A stretch of DNA of 5,079 nucleotides from Gammaproteobacteria bacterium (GTDB lineage Bacteria; Pseudomonadota; Gammaproteobacteria; Magnimaribacterales; TMED112), in assembly GCA_002684055.1 (NCBI GenBank), contig NYUL01000008.1, positions 13,461 to 18,539 of the forward strand. Reading direction: 5' to 3'. The notes below the pieces were generated by a model. The model ran no database searches. It saw only the letters and a list, made by a program, of their open reading frames with translations, and had not been told where the DNA came from. Both the position numbers and the translations under genes were made by a program. Positions 1-4,380 of this stretch are shown one piece after another. Within the stretch, counting starts at the first letter, position 1; each line of letters starts with the position of its first letter.

Positions 1-29
1 CCGCGCTCTACCAACTGAGCTACGCGCCA
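1..29 (-). tRNA. tRNA, 5' end only (cut by window edge)
   Basis: Read on the minus strand, this is the 5' part of a tRNA: an acceptor strand TGGCGCG, then T8 A9, a D stem GCTC/GAGC with loop AGTTGGTA, and the first bases leading into the anticodon stem. The anticodon lies outside the window, so the amino acid cannot be named. Starting at 29 rather than 28 gives a seven-base acceptor strand and puts T at position 8, as expected. The preceding tRNA-Arg(CCG) ends with its encoded CCA only one base away, so the two are virtually back to back. The D-arm stretch is nearly identical to that of the tRNA-Thr at 131-202, with one extra T in the loop. Confidence 0.85.
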
Positions 30-30
30 A

Positions 31-105
31 TGGTGGAGAATAACGGAATCGAACCGATGACATCCAGTACCGGAAACTGGCGTTCTGCCCCTGAACTAAT
101 TCCCC
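31..105 (-). tRNA. tRNA-Arg(CCG), CCA encoded
   Basis: A full cloverleaf folds on the minus strand. The acceptor GGGGAAT pairs with ATTCTCC (one G-T pair). The D arm is GTTC-AGGGGCA-GAAC. The anticodon stem CCAGT/ACTGG carries loop TTCCGGT, so the anticodon is CCG (plus-strand 71-73), reading CGG as arginine. G37 after the anticodon fits Arg tRNAs of this kind. The variable loop has five bases and the T loop is TTCGATT. The T stem ATCGG/CCGTT contains one T-T mismatch. The discriminator is A at 34, and CCA is encoded at 33-31. None of the other complete tRNAs here encodes CCA, which suggests a separate origin. Confidence 0.93.
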
Positions 106-118
106 ATTCAAAACTATG

Positions 119-128
119 TATGTACATA
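119..128. repeat. 10-bp perfect palindrome between tRNA genes
   Basis: TATGTACATA is a perfect inverted repeat in the 25-base spacer between tRNA-Thr and tRNA-Arg(CCG). It is short and AT-rich, so it may be chance. It could also be a recombination or processing remnant of tRNA cassette assembly. Confidence 0.35.
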
Positions 129-130
129 GA

Positions 131-202
131 AGCCTTCGACAAGATTTGAACTTGCGACATCGGCTTTACAAAAGCCGCGCTCTACCACTGAGCTACAAAG
201 GC
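131..202 (-). tRNA. tRNA-Thr(UGU)
   Basis: A complete 72-base cloverleaf lies on the minus strand. The acceptor GCCTTTG pairs with CGAAGGC (one T-G pair). The D arm is GCTC-AGTGGTA-GAGC. The anticodon stem CGGCT/AGCCG has loop TTTGTAA, giving anticodon TGT (plus-strand 168-170), which reads ACA (Thr). The variable loop is ATGTC and the T arm is GCAAG-TTCAAAT-CTTGT. The discriminator is T at 131, and no CCA follows, so the end must be added after transcription. It should be carried on the transcript from the promoter before tRNA-Met. Confidence 0.95.
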
Positions 203-242
203 ATAAAGGAAGCTGTGCTTCAGCGCTACCAACTTCCCGACG

Positions 243-260
243 TATTATGGAGCTATAATA
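243..260. repeat. AT-rich hairpin in tRNA spacer
   Basis: TATTAT at 243-248 and ATAATA at 255-260 form a six-base inverted repeat around the loop GGAGCT. It is the first of three close hairpins in the 115-base spacer between tRNA-Thr and tRNA-Met. With only A-T pairs it is weak as RNA. No promoter with a matching -35 box was found around it. Confidence 0.4.
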
Positions 261-277
261 CAATTACAAACGCAATT

Positions 278-296
278 CGAGGTATAATGAGCCTCG
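278..296. repeat. Hairpin in tRNA spacer
   Basis: CGAGG (278-282) and CCTCG (292-296) form a five-base GC-rich stem with a nine-base loop. It abuts the hairpin at 297-317 with no base between them. On the minus-strand transcript it follows tRNA-Met and precedes tRNA-Thr. No convincing T tract follows, so a terminator call is not supported. A processing element or weak attenuator is possible. Confidence 0.45.
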
Positions 297-317
297 TTCC
301 ACTTGATAAGGGTGGAA
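297..317 (-). repeat. Hairpin directly after tRNA-Met 3' end
   Basis: TTCCAC (297-302) pairs with GTGGAA (312-317) around a nine-base loop, immediately beside the discriminator base of tRNA-Met at 318. In the minus-strand transcript the stem begins on the base after the mature tRNA end. It could mark or protect the 3' trailer for processing. Confidence 0.5.
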
Positions 318-390
318 TGCTTCCTGTGGGGATCGAACCCACCTCAGCCGATTTATGAGATCGGTGCATTCACCAGATTGCTAAGGAAAC
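318..390 (-). tRNA. tRNA-Met(CAU), elongator-like
   Basis: A 73-base cloverleaf lies on the minus strand. The acceptor GTTTCCT pairs with AGGAAGC (one T-G pair). The D stem is GCA/TGC with a ten-base loop containing TGGTGAA. The anticodon stem CCGAT/ATCGG has loop CTCATAA, giving anticodon CAT (plus-strand 355-357). The variable loop is CTGAG and the T arm is GTGGG-TTCGATC-CCCAC. The discriminator is A and CCA is not encoded. The first base pair is a normal G-C, and the anticodon stem lacks the three G-C pairs of initiators, so it is not an initiator tRNA. It could instead be a tRNA-Ile with lysidine at C34, which cannot be excluded from sequence alone. It is the first tRNA after the promoter at 406-434. 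Confidence 0.93.
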
Positions 391-405
391 TGGTCGGTTG
401 ACCGT

Positions 406-434
406 ATTATATCACAAGATCAGAACTTATTCAA
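406..434 (-). promoter_or_regulatory. Sigma70-type promoter for tRNA-Met unit
   Basis: On the minus strand TTGAAT (429-434) and a perfect TATAAT (406-411) are separated by exactly 17 bases. The -10 box ends 15 bases before the 5' end of tRNA-Met, so a transcript would start about 8-10 bases ahead of the tRNA. The -35 lies inside the last codons of the 63-residue gene. A small overlapping symmetry, CGGTTGACCG (395-404), falls near the expected start of transcription. Confidence 0.7.
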
Positions 435-611
435 GTTGTCTTGGATGAAGCGTGTGTTGATTGCGATGCGCTCTTCTTCTGAAAAATTTACCCACAACTC
501 GCTGATTTTTGCGTAGTTGTCTCTAAAATCTTTGGTGTGACGACACAGTGTCCGTGATCTGTAAAGATCGTAGTACTCATCAATAAGATCCATACGTAGT
601 TGCTTAGCCAT
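420..611 (-). CDS. Small hypothetical protein (63 aa)
   Basis: I do not recognise this protein. It is hydrophilic, rich in charged and aromatic residues (YYDLYRSR near the N-terminus; FSEEERIAI at about 43-51), and looks mostly helical, with no membrane segment or signal peptide. It starts at ATG 611 and has no clear Shine-Dalgarno sequence. The expected transcription start lies only about 15 bases before the ATG, so the leader is short. It is the only gene between two promoters and seems to be its own unit, but its last codons also hold the -35 box of the tRNA-Met promoter. Coding is supported by its fit between a promoter and the next unit and by a natural amino-acid composition. Function is unknown. 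Confidence 0.75.
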   Translation of the reverse strand: MAKQLRMDLIDEYYDLYRSRTLCRHTKDFRDNYAKISELWVNFSEEERIAINTRFIQDNLNKF

Positions 612-633
612 CTTAGTCGCGCTGTATGGAGTT

Positions 634-662
634 ATTATAACCTATGTATAGGCTATTGTCTG
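634..662 (-). promoter_or_regulatory. Promoter for 63-aa gene with spacer dyad
   Basis: On the minus strand CAGACA (657-662; four of six matches to TTGACA) and TATAAT (634-639) are 17 bases apart, and the -10 lies 22 bases before the ATG at 611. The spacer is occupied by the dyad described at 637-656, so repression at this site is plausible. Confidence 0.6.
637..656. promoter_or_regulatory. Operator-like 20-bp imperfect dyad
   Basis: The pattern ATA-n-CCTAT-nn-ATAGG-n-TAT (plus strand) is symmetric at 16 of 20 positions and fills the space between the -35 and -10 boxes. The two-base centre makes a poor RNA hairpin, so a binding site for a dimeric regulator is the better reading. No regulator gene is visible in the window. 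Confidence 0.4.
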
Positions 663-667
663 TGGGA

Positions 668-823
668 TTAGCTACCAAGTTTTGATTTGCAGATCTTAAT
701 CCAACAGAGAAGGGCTTGCTTTTCCATTTCTTCTTGGTCAGTCATCATACCTTGCTTGTTTTCTAGGTAGAATTCAAGTGCCTGAATGGTATGAGTATAA
801 TCGTTTTCTGATAGTAAAGCCAT
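668..823 (-). CDS. Small hypothetical protein (51 aa)
   Basis: This short frame starts at ATG 823, only six bases after the stop codon of the endonuclease gene, and ends with TAA at 668-670. The protein starts MALLSENDYTHTIQALEFYL, continues with a Gln/Glu/Met-rich stretch (KQGMMTDQEEMEKQ), and ends KICKSKLGS. It looks like one or two amphipathic helices with no membrane segment. There is no clear ribosome binding site, so it may depend on coupling to the gene before it. The function is unknown. It resembles the many short helical proteins of cyanophages in general style only. Its tight spacing and full use of the gap support it as a real gene. Confidence 0.65.
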   Translation of the reverse strand: MALLSENDYTHTIQALEFYLENKQGMMTDQEEMEKQALLCWIKICKSKLGS

Positions 824-829
824 TGTTGT

Positions 830-1246
830 TTATTGTGGTATGTTAGTAAAGTTTTCGGCTAAGTGGACGCCCTTAGACTGGTTATTTTTAGGTGGCTCAA
901 ATCTCAAAGTGACTGACCTATCGTGTTGGGCTGGGTCAACATAATAGCATTGGTCGGTCTCGGGGCAGTATATACAAAACAAATCTATTTCAGATTTATC
1001 ATATGCTTTGGTATGACTACCATTTTTATCTGCCCAACTGGTACTGAATGCTACTTGAAGGAAACCTCTATCGGCAGTCCTGTATTTTACCTGAACTCTT
1101 TTGAATACCCCGTCCCTGTATATTACAAGGTCAAAGGGAGCGTGTTCTGTGTGAGGGGTTAGGATAATCCAACCTTGCTCAAACATATCAACTTGAGCTT
1201 TTAGAACACCCAGGTCTCCTTTATTTTTGGTGTGGTGTTCTATCAT
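830..1246 (-). CDS. PD-(D/E)XK endonuclease, I-Ssp6803I-like
   Basis: The predicted protein of 138 residues fits the small PD-(D/E)XK endonuclease family associated with group I introns, whose known member is the homing endonuclease I-Ssp6803I (about 150 residues, encoded in a cyanobacterial tRNA-fMet intron). Visible motifs are an N-terminal helix starting at about K9-G10, then APFDLVIYRDG (D39), then KRVQVK (Q52, K54). The D-x12-QxK spacing agrees with the catalytic core as I remember it for I-Ssp6803I. A longer frame reaches 1294 but runs into tRNA-Arg, so the ATG at 1244-1246 is preferred, with a weak GGGA before it. There is no intron here: it is free-standing, 16 bases after tRNA-Arg and on its transcript. 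The family assignment is from motifs only. A host-takeover or restriction-like nuclease is an alternative. Confidence 0.8.
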   Translation of the reverse strand: MIEHHTKNKGDLGVLKAQVDMFEQGWIILTPHTEHAPFDLVIYRDGVFKRVQVKYRTADRGFLQVAFSTSWADKNGSHTKAYDKSEIDLFCIYCPETDQCYYVDPAQHDRSVTLRFEPPKNNQSKGVHLAENFTNIPQ

Positions 1247-1262
1247 AGTCCCATTGTATAGA

Positions 1263-1336
1263 CGCCTCAGGCTGGATTCGAACCAGCGCAACACGCTTTA
1301 GAAGAGCGATGCTCTTGTCCACTGAGCTACTGAGGC
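1263..1336 (-). tRNA. tRNA-Arg(UCU)
   Basis: A 74-base cloverleaf lies on the minus strand, with a perfect seven-pair acceptor GCCTCAG/CTGAGGC. The D arm is GCTC-AGTGGACAA-GAGC. The anticodon stem TCGCT/AGCGT has a terminal T-T mismatch and carries loop CTTCTAA, giving anticodon TCT (plus-strand 1300-1302) for AGA/AGG. The T arm is GCTGG-TTCGAAT-CCAGC and the discriminator is G. CCA is not encoded. This isoacceptor is common in cyanophages. The conserved HVRRTDY motif in the GT11 gene uses AGA and AGG for its two arginines, so the tRNA matches local codon use. Confidence 0.96.
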
Positions 1337-1341
1337 TTGGT

Positions 1342-1363
1342 GACCTGTTTAGTATAACAGGTC
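1342..1363. repeat. Perfect 8-bp inverted repeat over a -10 box
   Basis: GACCTGTT (1342-1349) and AACAGGTC (1356-1363) are perfect inverse complements around a six-base centre. The element overlaps the -10 box and predicted start region of the tRNA-Arg promoter. It could be an operator. It could also be an RNA hairpin in read-through transcripts from the operon upstream. No T tract follows on the minus strand, so a classical intrinsic terminator is not supported. Confidence 0.65.
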
Positions 1364-1379
1364 TTGGTAATTGGGTCAA
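1351..1379 (-). promoter_or_regulatory. Strong sigma70-type promoter for tRNA-Arg/endonuclease
   Basis: On the minus strand TTGACC (1374-1379; five of six consensus bases) is followed after exactly 17 bases by TATACT (1351-1356), preceded by the extended -10 element TGT. The -10 box ends 14 bases before the tRNA, nearly the same distance as in the tRNA-Met promoter. The -35 box includes the TGA stop of the 57-residue gene. It is the best promoter match in the window. Confidence 0.78.
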
Positions 1380-1549
1380 GCCTCTTCGGCAGCCCTTTCT
1401 TTTTTGAGGAGTGCAAAGTACTCTTTGTAGTACTTCTTCTTCATAGCCTCAACATAATCTAGTTCCTCGGGGGTTCCTAGCTGCTTTAGTTTAGCATAGA
1501 CACCCTCCATCTCACCTAGGAGGAGAGCATAATCAACGGCAACAATCAT
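1376..1549 (-). CDS. Small hypothetical protein (57 aa)
   Basis: I do not recognise this protein. It starts at ATG 1549, whose ATGA overlaps the stop of the GT11 gene. An in-frame ATG at 1561 lies 12 bases further upstream inside GT11 and is less likely. It begins MIVAVDYALLLGEMEGVYAK and continues as a charged helix with EAMKKKYYKEYFALLKKERA at about 34-53. It is probably a small soluble, highly helical and partly coiled protein. It is the last gene of the long operon, and its stop codon sits inside the -35 box of the next promoter. A role linked to the glycosyltransferases is only suggested by coupling. Confidence 0.75.
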   Translation of the reverse strand: MIVAVDYALLLGEMEGVYAKLKQLGTPEELDYVEAMKKKYYKEYFALLKKERAAEEA

Positions 1550-2334
1550 ACTATAACCCATCCATCACAATAAATGTCCTTTGTATTATGGTTTAGCCCA
1601 GGACCAAACCATCTCTTAGGGCTGATTACTTTTTTGCTATTAGACAACCAGGCACCCCACCAGCTGTAACTACTATTAGCGACAATATGATAATCACATA
1701 AAGTCATTAGGCACATATCGGTGTAGGGGCAATTAGTTTCTGATACAAAGAACCTATCATCTGGGAATAGTTCCTGTGCCTTTGCCCACTCTGGATCGTC
1801 AGTGAAGATGATTACTTTACATTCTTCTGGGACAAGCTTCAATGCTTCTTCATAGTAATCCAAACCAACACAATCATGGTTTGGATTACTAATGTAGTCT
1901 GTCCTTCTTACGTGAAGTGATACTATATCACCACTCAAATGCTTACGCATCTCCTCGGCAATCTCTCTATATTGTTGTTTAAACGTAAACTCCTTACGAA
2001 TAAAAGATGATGCGTGAGCAAACCACTTCTCACTCTGATAAAAACCTAACAGATTTATATTTTGTGGTGGTGGATTCTCAAAGAAAGCCTGACTAAACTC
2101 AAAGCTTGGTTCATTTACTGTTGGATAAGAACTAATACCCTTGATTGGATTGATCTCAAAAGCATCGTAGATATTACTACGGAGCTCTTGGTAATAGTGC
2201 TTCCCAAATACACCTTCGTGTGGAATACAAAAAGGTCTATTGTGCTTAATAGATAGACCCACTAGGGCAGCATATTGAAACATCTGGTTTCCCAAATGCC
2301 CGTAGTTTCCTAGATGGTTGAATGAAAAAGACAT
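1546..2334 (-). CDS. GT11-like alpha-1,2-fucosyltransferase
   Basis: This 262-residue protein has the hallmarks of glycosyltransferase family 11, which transfers L-fucose (in some members L-galactose) from a GDP-sugar in alpha-1,2 linkage. The N-terminal GNQMFQYAAL (15-24) is the family start motif. HVRRTDY (141-147) matches the conserved HxRRxD element for GDP-sugar binding. IIFTDDPEWAK (175-185) and NSSYSWWGAWLS (220-231) are the later conserved blocks. Length is near the family norm. There is no signal peptide or membrane segment, so it should be cytoplasmic in the host. The start at ATG 2334 comes one base after the GT4 stop. A TTG 18 bases upstream is in frame but less attractive. The acceptor sugar cannot be told from sequence. 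No GDP-fucose synthesis gene is in the window, so the donor must come from elsewhere. Confidence 0.93.
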   Translation of the reverse strand: MSFSFNHLGNYGHLGNQMFQYAALVGLSIKHNRPFCIPHEGVFGKHYYQELRSNIYDAFEINPIKGISSYPTVNEPSFEFSQAFFENPPPQNINLLGFYQSEKWFAHASSFIRKEFTFKQQYREIAEEMRKHLSGDIVSLHVRRTDYISNPNHDCVGLDYYEEALKLVPEECKVIIFTDDPEWAKAQELFPDDRFFVSETNCPYTDMCLMTLCDYHIVANSSYSWWGAWLSNSKKVISPKRWFGPGLNHNTKDIYCDGWVIV

Positions 2335-2335
2335 A

Positions 2336-3253
2336 TCAAAGTTGGTTATCAAGTTTAGTTAAAACAACGATCCATCTACCAATAACGGCAGACCAATCAT
2401 AATAATGACGTGCGAAGTCTTGGGCTTCTACACATAATGAGCGGAACCTCTTGGGGGAGGCAACCAGTTCATTGATTTGGAATACAGCTTGCTCTACAAA
2501 AGACTCTTCATCCATTCGTAGAACTAGACCAGCAGGCTTACCTAGATGGTCAATGATTCCAACAGAACTGCTGATAGGGAGCCTACCTGCCGCTGCGGCT
2601 TCCATATAAGGCAGCCCACAGGCTTCAGGGGAGCTGGAAGGCATAATCAGACTATCTATACTCTCGTATAGTGTGGGCATACACAGGTTCACTAGCTTGC
2701 TCCCTGTGCCTATTAGAGGTAGTCCTGTAATGGTTGAGATTGACTCTGCTAGATGCTTCCTCTTACAGTCTCCTGTTCCAGCAAGAACATCTGGGGCAAA
2801 GTCTGAACCAAAGTATCCAAGCCTGGTTAGTTCAGTTGCTGGCTCTCTATGGAATAGCTCAAAGTCTATACCATTTTGGACCAACTCAACATTCACATCA
2901 ACCCCAAGAATCTTATGGGTCTTCACTAGGTCTGGGGAGATTGCTACAACATTACGTAGGGATGCCCAAGGAATATTTGAGTCTACACCATGCTTCACAT
3001 CAAAGCGACTATGAGCCACACAGATGATCTTATTAGCAGGAATACCCTTACTAATCAATAGGTTTACGCAAGGACCTGGGAGAGTTACAAATACATCATA
3101 TATCTTATTGAGATAATCAAACTCTCTAACAGAATAATCAAAATCCCAGTTAAGCATATTGGAGTATATACCCCTCTTACAGAACTCCTTTACCAAGTTA
3201 TTGTGGATATTACCAAGGGACCAGGTAACATCTGTATAGAATAAAACTTTCAT
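2336..3253 (-). CDS. GT4-like (GT-B fold) glycosyltransferase
   Basis: The protein of 305 residues starts MKVLFYTDVTWSLGNIHNNL, a glycine-containing first strand and loop typical of GT-B enzymes. It has VAISPDLVKTHKILG in the middle, then VQNGID (125-130), and the C-terminal nucleotide-sugar site PEACGLPYMEAAAAG with E210 and E218 as the EX7E pair. K164-R165-K166 may contact the diphosphate. The family uses activated sugars (UDP-, GDP- or ADP-) with retention of configuration; donor and acceptor cannot be named here. It is short for the family, about 60-80 residues below common sizes. A longer frame reaches 3346 but overlaps the GT25 gene by about 90 bases and lacks family-like sequence, so ATG 3253, four bases after that gene, is preferred. 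Confidence 0.88.
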   Translation of the reverse strand: MKVLFYTDVTWSLGNIHNNLVKEFCKRGIYSNMLNWDFDYSVREFDYLNKIYDVFVTLPGPCVNLLISKGIPANKIICVAHSRFDVKHGVDSNIPWASLRNVVAISPDLVKTHKILGVDVNVELVQNGIDFELFHREPATELTRLGYFGSDFAPDVLAGTGDCKRKHLAESISTITGLPLIGTGSKLVNLCMPTLYESIDSLIMPSSSPEACGLPYMEAAAAGRLPISSSVGIIDHLGKPAGLVLRMDEESFVEQAVFQINELVASPKRFRSLCVEAQDFARHYYDWSAVIGRWIVVLTKLDNQL

Positions 3254-3257
3254 AATA

Positions 3258-3971
3258 TTAAAACCAATGTTTGGGATCGTAGTTGCTATCCCAACCAGAG
3301 ATAGTTTTGAGACCAGACAATTGTAGATTCCACTTTTTGGACTCAAAGAACCTCTTGGATTCTTCTGGGTCCATACCCATTTCAGTTATGGGTGTTGATG
3401 TAGAAGCTTCCTGGTGTGTGTTTTGGGTGAATACTGGTCTATTCACAGAGTATACATTATAGTATTTTTGAGTCTCTGCGTAGCCAACATCCATATGGTC
3501 TTGTATCTCGTAGGCACTATGATAAGCAATTCTACTAAGATGCTCCTTATACCCGTTGTTTAGATGTAGTATAGCATGAGCTGATAGCATATTGTATACT
3601 CTCACAATATCTTCATTTACTTTTCTATACTGAACAAACTGACCATTAAAGTTTAATAATCTACCCCATATAGAAGTCCCCAAAAATAGCGCATCGGCAT
3701 CTTCGGGGACTTCGTAAATTAGTTTTTCGTTTCCAACGTATTGGATATCATCCTCAACTAAAAGGAATGGAGATTGTATTGATGTATTCCCCATAACCTT
3801 TAAGTGGGATAGAGCACATCCTACCGCTGGCTTTTGATGTTGGATACCAGAGACTCTATGAATCCTACTAAAACCAAGACCCTTTAATGTATTTTCCGTA
3901 GACTCTCTACGGTCTGGTTGTGAATCTAGGTTTATGTAATAGACGGGAAAGTCTCTAATGTCAATAATCAT
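3258..3971 (-). CDS. GT25-like LPS-type glycosyltransferase
   Basis: This protein of 237 residues resembles family 25 glycosyltransferases, known from lipopolysaccharide and lipooligosaccharide synthesis. YYINLDSQPDR (11-21) is the family N-terminal motif. GCALSHLKVM (51-60) matches the conserved GCxxSH block. FLLVEDD (69-75) supplies the acidic metal/donor site. QDHMDVGYAE (157-166) and QNTHQEASTST (183-193) are where later conserved acidic and Gln-rich blocks are expected. Members typically transfer galactose, but the sugar is not certain here. There is no signal peptide. ATG 3971 overlaps the preceding stop as ATGA, and the gene leads into the GT4 and GT11 genes. It probably acts with them on one glycan in the host cytoplasm. 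Confidence 0.9.
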   Translation of the reverse strand: MIIDIRDFPVYYINLDSQPDRRESTENTLKGLGFSRIHRVSGIQHQKPAVGCALSHLKVMGNTSIQSPFLLVEDDIQYVGNEKLIYEVPEDADALFLGTSIWGRLLNFNGQFVQYRKVNEDIVRVYNMLSAHAILHLNNGYKEHLSRIAYHSAYEIQDHMDVGYAETQKYYNVYSVNRPVFTQNTHQEASTSTPITEMGMDPEESKRFFESKKWNLQLSGLKTISGWDSNYDPKHWF

Positions 3972-4174
3972 TCTGTGCTTTCAGATTCGGGTTCTACTAA
4001 TGCCGCTTCCTCATCTAGCTTAATATCAACTAAACCAAATGCTTCAATGGCACCTTCTACACGCAACAGGAGTTCTGAACTTTGCTGTAATTTGGTACGC
4101 AATTCATCAATACTACGTCCTAGTTCTACACGTCTATTGACTAGCTGCTGCAATAATACTTTTTCTTTACTCAT
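3968..4174 (-). CDS. Small coiled-coil hypothetical protein (68 aa)
   Basis: The protein is almost all helix. Residues 1-45 (LLQQLVNRRVELGRSIDELR and onwards) have the regular leucine spacing of a coiled coil, then RVEGAIEAFGLVDI. The tail after about residue 52 is strongly acidic (DEEAALVEPESESTE). The pattern of a short coiled coil ending in an EGAIEA-like motif occurs in many small phage proteins, but no function is established to my knowledge. It is joined to both neighbours by ATGA overlaps, at 4171-4174 and 3968-3971. An AGGA lies about ten bases before the start. A scaffold or partner role is only a guess. Confidence 0.8.
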   Translation of the reverse strand: MSKEKVLLQQLVNRRVELGRSIDELRTKLQQSSELLLRVEGAIEAFGLVDIKLDEEAALVEPESESTE

Positions 4175-4380
4175 TTGTTAAATCCTATAGATGGTTTGTC
4201 GTCTTCTTCGTCCTCATCTCGCTTAATCATTACAAGACCAGCAAGAGTTTCCATAATAGTAAGGACTTCTTCAACGTCTGACTCAGAAGGTAGTTGTGTC
4301 TTTACATAGTTGAACTTAGCAAAGAACTCGGGTCCTACTTCTGCATATTCTTCAAGTGTAACTGGCTTTGGGTTACTCAT
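4171..4380 (-). CDS. Small acidic hypothetical protein (69 aa)
   Basis: I do not recognise this protein. It begins MSNPKPVTLEEYAEVGPEFF, has a helical middle with SDVEEVLTIMETLAGLVMIK (34-53), and then an acidic run RDEDEEDDK before a short tail ending in GFNK. The net charge is negative and it should be soluble. The ATGA at 4377-4380 overlaps the preceding stop, and it has the clearest ribosome binding site of the operon (GGAG at 4386-4389, five bases away). The next gene again overlaps by ATGA. Pairing with the coiled-coil protein that follows is possible but unproven. Confidence 0.8.
   Translation of the reverse strand: MSNPKPVTLEEYAEVGPEFFAKFNYVKTQLPSESDVEEVLTIMETLAGLVMIKRDEDEEDDKPSIGFNK

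Noticed and set aside
254..288. TATAAT boxes on the plus strand at 254-259 and 283-288
   Set aside because: No -35 box lies at a suitable distance, and no plus-strand gene follows.
203..317. Intrinsic terminator after tRNA-Met
   Set aside because: The hairpins are not followed by a T tract on the minus strand.
116..358. Plus-strand open frame of 80 codons across the tRNA cluster
   Set aside because: It runs antisense through tRNA-Thr and tRNA-Met, and its peptide is simply translated tRNA sequence.
923..1162. Plus-strand open frame opposite the endonuclease gene
   Set aside because: It is antisense to a gene with clear family motifs, in a window where all supported genes lie on the minus strand.
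1247..1294. N-terminal extension of the endonuclease to 1294
   Set aside because: It would run into the 3' half of tRNA-Arg, and the extra residues are translated tRNA; ATG 1246 gives a family-like start.
318..1336. Group I intron in a tRNA gene, suggested by the intron-type endonuclease
   Set aside because: All four complete tRNAs fold without interruption, and no intron-sized insert is present.
2062..3027. Plus-strand open frames opposite the GT11 and GT4 genes
   Set aside because: They have no recognisable motifs, overlap each other, and are shadows of well-supported glycosyltransferase genes.
3254..3346. N-terminal extension of the GT4 gene to 3346
   Set aside because: It overlaps the end of the GT25 gene by about 90 bases, while MKVLFYTD from ATG 3253 is a typical GT-B beginning.
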